Assembly: GCA_946547205.1 (NCBI GenBank)
Contig: CAMNPA010000019.1
Span: 1-9,922 of the forward strand
Source of the DNA: an uncultured Selenomonadales bacterium
GTDB taxonomy: Bacteria; Bacillota; Negativicutes; Selenomonadales; Selenomonadaceae
Direction: 5' to 3'
Length of the DNA: 9,922 bases
Below are positions 6,102 through 9,922 of the stretch, one piece after another. Numbering within the stretch: the first letter of the stretch is position 1; the number at the start of each line of letters is the position of its first letter. The notes beneath the pieces were generated by a model. The model saw nothing but the letters and a program-made list of their open reading frames with translations, ran no database searches and was not told the origin of the DNA. Position numbers and translations under genes: made by a program.

Positions 6102-7249
6102 AAGAAGAGTTGGAAACGTCGCGCGACGGTCAAACGAATTTTTTACTTCAACAGCAAAATCGCCTGCTTGAACAGCAAAACAAATTGCTCGCGGAACTGA
6201 TTCAACAACGCCAAAATCATTCCGATTATCACGCGTCACCGAAATTGCCGAACGACGAGAAAATTTTGGTTGAAGATTTGTTTCACGACGAGATTCGCGA
6301 CGGCTTTTTAGTGACTTCGCATTTAAAGCGGCTGTGGAACGTTCTGCTGAACATGCTCGGCGAAATCGACCGCATTTGTAAAAAGCACGACATTCGCTAC
6401 TTTGCAATCGGCGGAACTTTGCTCGGTGCGGCACGTCACAAAGGTTTCATTCCGTGGGACGACGACCTTGATGTTATAATGTTTCGTCCCGACTACGAGA
6501 AATTTAAACGCGTCGTCGAAGACGAGCTGAAAGACAATCCGCGTTATAAAATGTGGTATTGGTACAATCATCACTTGGAGACCGACCCGGAAAATGTGGA
6601 TTCGTCGATATTGGAGCTGCCGTTCGTTTCAAAGGAGCAACGCGATTTGCATCCGAACTGGGCACCGTTTTTCCCGCTGATGAGAATTTTGGATAAGCGC
6701 ACGACGTATTTTCAAGACGACAGGATAAATGTACATTATGCCGCGTGGATTGATATTTTCTGTTTGGATCCGTGTCTGCCGATTGAAGATTCAAAAGCGG
6801 AGCTGACGTTTCATGCGGCGCGAAGAATTTTAAGGGCATTAACTTTTCCGGAAGAAGTTTTGGAAAACATTCGAGCGGGCGTGAAAATGGCAATCCCGAA
6901 CGATAAATTGCTGGAGTTCTTGAAACTTCCGTTCAAAATGAAAGCGTTGGCGTTGGAAGCGTTTTTGGCGGAAAATTTCACGGAGACGCCTTACGTTTGC
7001 GAGCTTGCGTATTTCACGACAAAGACCCTTAAATATTCTTACAAGACCAAATGTTTTGAGCGGACGACTTATCTGCCGTTCGAGAAGATTAAAATTCCGT
7101 GTCCTGCCGAATTCGACGAAGTTTTAACCGACCGTTACGGCGATTGGCGCGAGATACCCGATAAGAAGAAAAAACATGCTGCGGTTTTCACGGTGGATAT
7201 TCCTTACGAAAAATTTTTTAAGAAAGTCAATGTAAACGAGGTCCTTTAA
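6098..7249 (+). CDS. LicD family phosphotransferase, copy 2
   Basis: This is the second LicD-fold phosphotransferase, 383 residues, paralogous to the one at 2950-4059. The active-site stretch GGTLLGAARHKGFIPW followed by DDDLDV is at residues 105-126. The N terminus again has a leucine-heptad segment, NFLLQQQNRLLEQQNKLLAE at about 14-33. The start codon is TTG, four bases inside the end of the SDR gene, with AAGGAG at 6083-6088 as ribosome site, so translation is probably coupled. There are no membrane segments. Divergence from copy 1 is spread through the middle (about 140-330), where acceptor specificity may lie, whereas the LTDRYGDWRE region near the C terminus is kept. Two linked LicD enzymes suggest two acceptors or two positions in one polymer. 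Confidence 0.92.
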   Translation: MKEELETSRDGQTNFLLQQQNRLLEQQNKLLAELIQQRQNHSDYHASPKLPNDEKILVEDLFHDEIRDGFLVTSHLKRLWNVLLNMLGEIDRICKKHDIRYFAIGGTLLGAARHKGFIPWDDDLDVIMFRPDYEKFKRVVEDELKDNPRYKMWYWYNHHLETDPENVDSSILELPFVSKEQRDLHPNWAPFFPLMRILDKRTTYFQDDRINVHYAAWIDIFCLDPCLPIEDSKAELTFHAARRILRALTFPEEVLENIRAGVKMAIPNDKLLEFLKLPFKMKALALEAFLAENFTETPYVCELAYFTTKTLKYSYKTKCFERTTYLPFEKIKIPCPAEFDEVLTDRYGDWREIPDKKKKHAAVFTVDIPYEKFFKKVNVNEVL

Positions 7250-7708
7250 ATGTTTCTGTATCGAAAGGCGACGTTCTCGGACGTGGACGAAATTCACGAC
7301 TTGATTGCAGTTTACGCGGCGCAAGGGCTCATGTTGCCTAAACCGCACAGCACGCTTTATGAGACGTTGCGCGAATTTGTCGTTGCCGAAGAAGTCGAAT
7401 CAAAAAAAATTGTCGGAGTCGGAGCGTTGCATTTGACGTGGAATGAATTGGCGGAAGTGCGATCGATGGCAGTACATGCAGATTTTTCGCGGCGAGGTAT
7501 CGGCTCGGCAATCGTCAAGAAACTTTTGGAAGAAGGTCGCGCCGTCGGAGTGAAAGAATTTTTCACGCTGACTTATCGCCCGGACTTTTTCCAATCGCTC
7601 GGTTTCACGACGACGACAAAAGAATCTCTGCCGCATAAAATTTGGAAAGAGTGCATCGAGTGCCCGAAGTTCCCGAACTGCGACGAAATCGCAATGACGC
7701 TGTGTTAA
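7250..7708 (+). CDS. ArgA-type amino-acid N-acetyltransferase (GNAT)
   Basis: This GNAT enzyme of 152 residues resembles the short single-domain N-acetylglutamate synthases (the type known from Mycobacterium Rv2747), which start arginine synthesis by acetylating glutamate. The acetyl-CoA loop RRGIGSAIV is at residues 81-89, preceded by the strand LAEVRSMAV at 67-75. LTYRPDFFQSLGF at 107-119 and the tail LPHKIWKECIECPKFPNCDE at 127-146 are typical of this subgroup; the three Cys (135, 138, 144) are part of it. The ATG follows the licD copy 2 stop with no gap, and GAGG lies nine bases upstream. No other arginine genes are in view, so acetylation of an amino sugar cannot be excluded, but the tail motif favours ArgA. 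Confidence 0.82.
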   Translation: MFLYRKATFSDVDEIHDLIAVYAAQGLMLPKPHSTLYETLREFVVAEEVESKKIVGVGALHLTWNELAEVRSMAVHADFSRRGIGSAIVKKLLEEGRAVGVKEFFTLTYRPDFFQSLGFTTTTKESLPHKIWKECIECPKFPNCDEIAMTLC

Positions 7709-7721
7709 TGCGCAATGTTCC

Positions 7722-7770
7722 AAAAAAATTTCCCGCTGTCTTTCAAACAGGCAGGGCGGAATTTTTTTTT
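7722..7770 (+). terminator. Intrinsic terminator ending the LicD gene run
   Basis: An A-run (7722-7728) and TTTCCCGC on the left can pair, with small bulges, with GCGG-AA and a run of nine T (7762-7770) on the right, around an imperfect core (TGTC with GGCA). A GC-rich stem with A/T flanks and a long U-tract just after the acetyltransferase stop fits a Rho-independent terminator. The A-run could make it work in both directions. Confidence 0.72.
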
Positions 7771-7813
7771 GTAGAATTTTTCGCACGTGACAAATCTTTG
7801 AGGAGTGAGGTCG

Positions 7814-8512
7814 TTGTTGGAAAAATTGAGGCGAGAAGTTTACGAAGCGAATATCCTGCTGCCGAAACTGTCTTTGGTTAATTTCACGTGGGGCAACGTC
7901 TCCGGCATTGACCGCGAAAAAAATTTGTTCGTGATAAAACCTTCGGGCGTCGAATACGAAAAACTTTCGCCGGAAAATATGGTCGTCGTGAATCTTTCGG
8001 GCGAAGTGGTCGAGGGCGATTTGAGACCTTCAAGCGACACTTTGACGCACATGGTGCTTTACAACGCGTTTCCGAATATCGGCGGCATTGTTCACGTTCA
8101 TTCACCGTGGGCAACGACTTTTGCGCAAGCCGGCATTGACATTGAACCATTCGGAACGACGCACGCCGATGTTTTTTATGGCGCGGTACCTGTCTCCGAC
8201 GCGTTGACAAAAGCAGAAATTGATGACGCTTACGAGGAAAATACCGGCAAGGCAATCGTGAGAACCTTCCGCGAGAGAAATATAAATCCCGACGCCGTGC
8301 CCGCAGTCTTGGCCAGACAACATGGGCCTTTCGCGTGGGCAAAGACGCCGCTTAAAGCCGTGGAAGTCGCCAAAACTTTGGAAGTCGTCGCGGAGATGAA
8401 TTATCACGTGCTGCAGTTGACGCGCGCCGATTCTCGTGTGCCGCAATATCTGCTCGATAAGCATTACTTCAGAAAACACGGCAAGAATGCTTATTACGGG
8501 CAAGAAAAATAA
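7814..8512 (+). CDS. araD: L-ribulose-5-phosphate 4-epimerase
   Basis: AraD (class II aldolase fold, zinc-dependent) interconverts L-ribulose 5-phosphate and D-xylulose 5-phosphate in the cytoplasm. From the TTG at 7814 the 232 residues line up with the E. coli enzyme from its first residues (MLEKLRREV against MLEDLKRQV). Zinc ligands His94 and His96 (HVHS) and His170 (RQHGPFAW) are present, as are Asp75 (SSDT), Asp119 (TTHADVFYG) and Tyr228 (AYYGQ), equivalent to E. coli Asp120 and Tyr229. AGGAG at 7801-7805 is eight bases from the TTG, while the longer GTG reading (7805) would overlap it. No araA or araB is in view; UlaF/SgbE-type roles in ascorbate or xylulose use cannot be separated by sequence alone. 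Confidence 0.93.
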   Translation: MLEKLRREVYEANILLPKLSLVNFTWGNVSGIDREKNLFVIKPSGVEYEKLSPENMVVVNLSGEVVEGDLRPSSDTLTHMVLYNAFPNIGGIVHVHSPWATTFAQAGIDIEPFGTTHADVFYGAVPVSDALTKAEIDDAYEENTGKAIVRTFRERNINPDAVPAVLARQHGPFAWAKTPLKAVEVAKTLEVVAEMNYHVLQLTRADSRVPQYLLDKHYFRKHGKNAYYGQEK

Positions 8513-8531
8513 TTTTTGGAGGAAAGACTTT

Positions 8532-9200
8532 ATGACGGATGAATTTCGCAGAATTCGCATCAAAGGCATCGGACAAGCTGAACAGGCACCCGATTTGATT
8601 GTGTTGTCGTTGACGTTGACCGCGCAGAATGTTGAATATGCCGCCGCCGTTAAAATTGGCAGTCAACAGCTTGAAATGCTCCGCGAGGCGATTGTTGAAG
8701 CAGGTTTCAAAGCAGACGACTTGAAGACGACGAATTTTGATGTGCGTGCCGTTTATGAGGACGAGGAACGTCGCGAAGGCAATTCCAAACGTTATCGCCA
8801 AGTTCTCGTCGGATTTGAGTGCCGTCACGATTTGCGGCTTGAATTTGCTTTCAACAACGACAAACTCAACGCGGCGATTGATACCATTGCAAAATGCCTG
8901 TCCGAGCCGAAAATTTCTATCGCGTTCACGTTGAAGGACACCGATGCTTTTGTCGAAAAAATTTTGAAGTCCGCTGCCCGTGATGCGAAACGTAAGGCTA
9001 AAGCTCTGTGCGCGGCGTCCGGCGTCAAACTCGGCAAGCTGATTGACATTGACTATTCGCGCGATGAAGTCATTGTTCGCCACGAAGTCAACTTTGCGCC
9101 GCAAGCTGTGCTTGGCTGTTCAACCGACAAATCGTTTGATTTTCAGCCCGACGACGTTCGCGCGAGTGATACCGTTGAATTTTTGTGGGAGATTGAGTAA
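8532..9200 (+). CDS. SIMPL (DUF541) domain protein, cytoplasmic form
   Basis: This 222-residue protein is recognisable as a SIMPL-domain (PF04402) protein by the opening RIRIKGIGQAEQAPDLIVLS at residues 7-26, the central pairing region with GFKADDLKTTNFDV at 58-71, and the ending DTVEFLWEIE at 213-222. Many family members are periplasmic or exported; this one begins MTDEFRRIR and has no signal peptide or hydrophobic segment, so it should be cytoplasmic. The biochemical role of the family is poorly defined. GGAGGAAAG at 8518-8526 precedes the ATG; an in-frame upstream extension exists but would overlap araD. It follows araD by 19 bases and is followed without a gap by an unknown gene, suggesting one transcript. 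Confidence 0.85.
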   Translation: MTDEFRRIRIKGIGQAEQAPDLIVLSLTLTAQNVEYAAAVKIGSQQLEMLREAIVEAGFKADDLKTTNFDVRAVYEDEERREGNSKRYRQVLVGFECRHDLRLEFAFNNDKLNAAIDTIAKCLSEPKISIAFTLKDTDAFVEKILKSAARDAKRKAKALCAASGVKLGKLIDIDYSRDEVIVRHEVNFAPQAVLGCSTDKSFDFQPDDVRASDTVEFLWEIE

Positions 9201-9922
9201 ATGGCGCGGCAAATTAAATTTACAATCGGCGGATTTTTCAACGGTTACAAAACGGTTGAGCTTGTCATAAGAAGCGGCAAAGTCACTCGAAAAATTTTGC
9301 GCGACGGTTTGCTCAACGTTGACAAAAAAATTCTTCCCGACGCCGAAATTTCCGACACGCAACTTGCAAAACTCGACGCCTTGAAAATTTTCGACTGGAA
9401 GAAAGACTATCATGACCCGGACATTTTGGACGGCACGCAATGGGAATTGACTTTCAAGGACGGCAAGAAAATTTATCGCGGTCGCGGCTCGAATGCTTAT
9501 CCCGAAAATTTTGAGCGGTTTTTGGATTGGCTCGACGATTTTTTTCCGCAGCTTGAGTTTGTTGACCGCAAACGGCTTGAGCGCGTGACGATTGCCTATT
9601 CCGACGAAACTTTGACGCTTGACCGCCGCGAAAAAATTTTGACGCTCGACAAGGAAAATTCGCAACACATTTACAGCGTCGACGACGATGAAAAAATTTT
9701 CGACACGTGCCAACATTTCATTGACGGCGTTGACAAAATCGACCTTGACGACGATTCAAGCTCGCGGGCGAAATTTGAACTCGTTCGGCACGGCGGAGCA
9801 GTTGAAACTTTCACGACGCTTTACAACGAAAACTTTTTGCCGGGACTTACGAATTTCCTTGGCAAGATTCGCGAAGCGATGATTGATTTGACGGCAGAAA
9901 TTTTCACGCCGGAACCTGTCGA
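9201..9922 (+). CDS. Hypothetical protein with internal duplication, 3' end missing
   Basis: An open frame of 240 codons starts at the ATG right after the SIMPL stop, with GGGAG nine bases upstream, and runs off the right edge. I do not recognise the family. It is soluble, rich in Asp, Lys and Phe, with no signal peptide. Two halves look related. Residues 62-113 go from KIFDWKK through WELTFKDGKK to NAYPENFERFLDWL, and residues 163-220 go from KIFDTCQ through FELVRHGG to YNENFLPGLTNFL. This suggests two copies of a module of about 100 residues. Composition matches its neighbours, so it is probably native. It may be functionally linked to the SIMPL protein. Confidence 0.75.
   Translation, partial: MARQIKFTIGGFFNGYKTVELVIRSGKVTRKILRDGLLNVDKKILPDAEISDTQLAKLDALKIFDWKKDYHDPDILDGTQWELTFKDGKKIYRGRGSNAYPENFERFLDWLDDFFPQLEFVDRKRLERVTIAYSDETLTLDRREKILTLDKENSQHIYSVDDDEKIFDTCQHFIDGVDKIDLDDDSSSRAKFELVRHGGAVETFTTLYNENFLPGLTNFLGKIREAMIDLTAEIFTPEPV

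Noticed and set aside
7772..7777. TAGAAT as -10 box for araD
   Set aside because: The -35 position falls inside the terminator stem and shows no match. A promoter is expected after the terminator, but I cannot place it.
8469..9104. Minus-strand ORF of 211 codons opposite the SIMPL gene
   Set aside because: It is a shadow of the conserved plus-strand gene and shows no recognisable motifs.

Overview
The window looks like ordinary chromosomal sequence from a bacterium with a Firmicutes-like gene set. Negativicutes (Selenomonadaceae-like) is my best guess, with low confidence. Supporting hints are a ProB without a PUA domain, a short Cys-containing ArgA-type GNAT, strong GGAGG-type ribosome binding sites, and a composition that mixes GC-ending codons with very frequent AAAATTTT words. 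Nothing in the window fixes the taxonomy.

Left end (1-1290): proB (glutamate 5-kinase) lies on the minus strand behind a good sigma70-type promoter. Its last 45 codons, plus the first codons of what seems to be the next gene, are repeated in tandem as three exact-length 171-bp units (1-513). Each unit encodes a 54-residue chimeric ORF. The array reaches the window edge and may continue.

Middle (1291-7770): a plus-strand run of seven intact genes with short gaps or overlaps ends at an intrinsic terminator. It begins with a FliB-type lysine N-methylase and an ATP:cob(I)alamin adenosyltransferase. A surface-polymer cassette follows: LicD phosphotransferase 1, an IspD/TarI-type cytidylyltransferase, an extended-SDR nucleotide-sugar enzyme, and LicD phosphotransferase 2. 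An ArgA-type N-acetyltransferase is last. The logic resembles the ISPD/fukutin or TarI route: a cytidylyltransferase makes a CDP-activated alcohol or polyol phosphate, and a LicD-fold enzyme transfers the phospho-group to a glycan. Both LicD proteins carry an N-terminal heptad zipper of the form Q-N-x-L-L. The start of the SDR gene is tandemly duplicated (151 bp, out of frame), which leaves a 55-residue truncated copy in front of the intact gene.

Right end (7771-9922): a second plus-strand run holds araD (L-ribulose-5-phosphate 4-epimerase, probable TTG start), a cytoplasmic SIMPL/DUF541 protein, and an unrecognised protein cut by the window edge that seems to contain two diverged copies of one module.

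The two tandem duplications are the most unusual features. In both, the copies are identical except for a few differences near a junction, and those differences look like alternative alleles of coding sequence. This fits either real recent duplication and recombination or a mixed-strain assembly error. Raw reads would decide.
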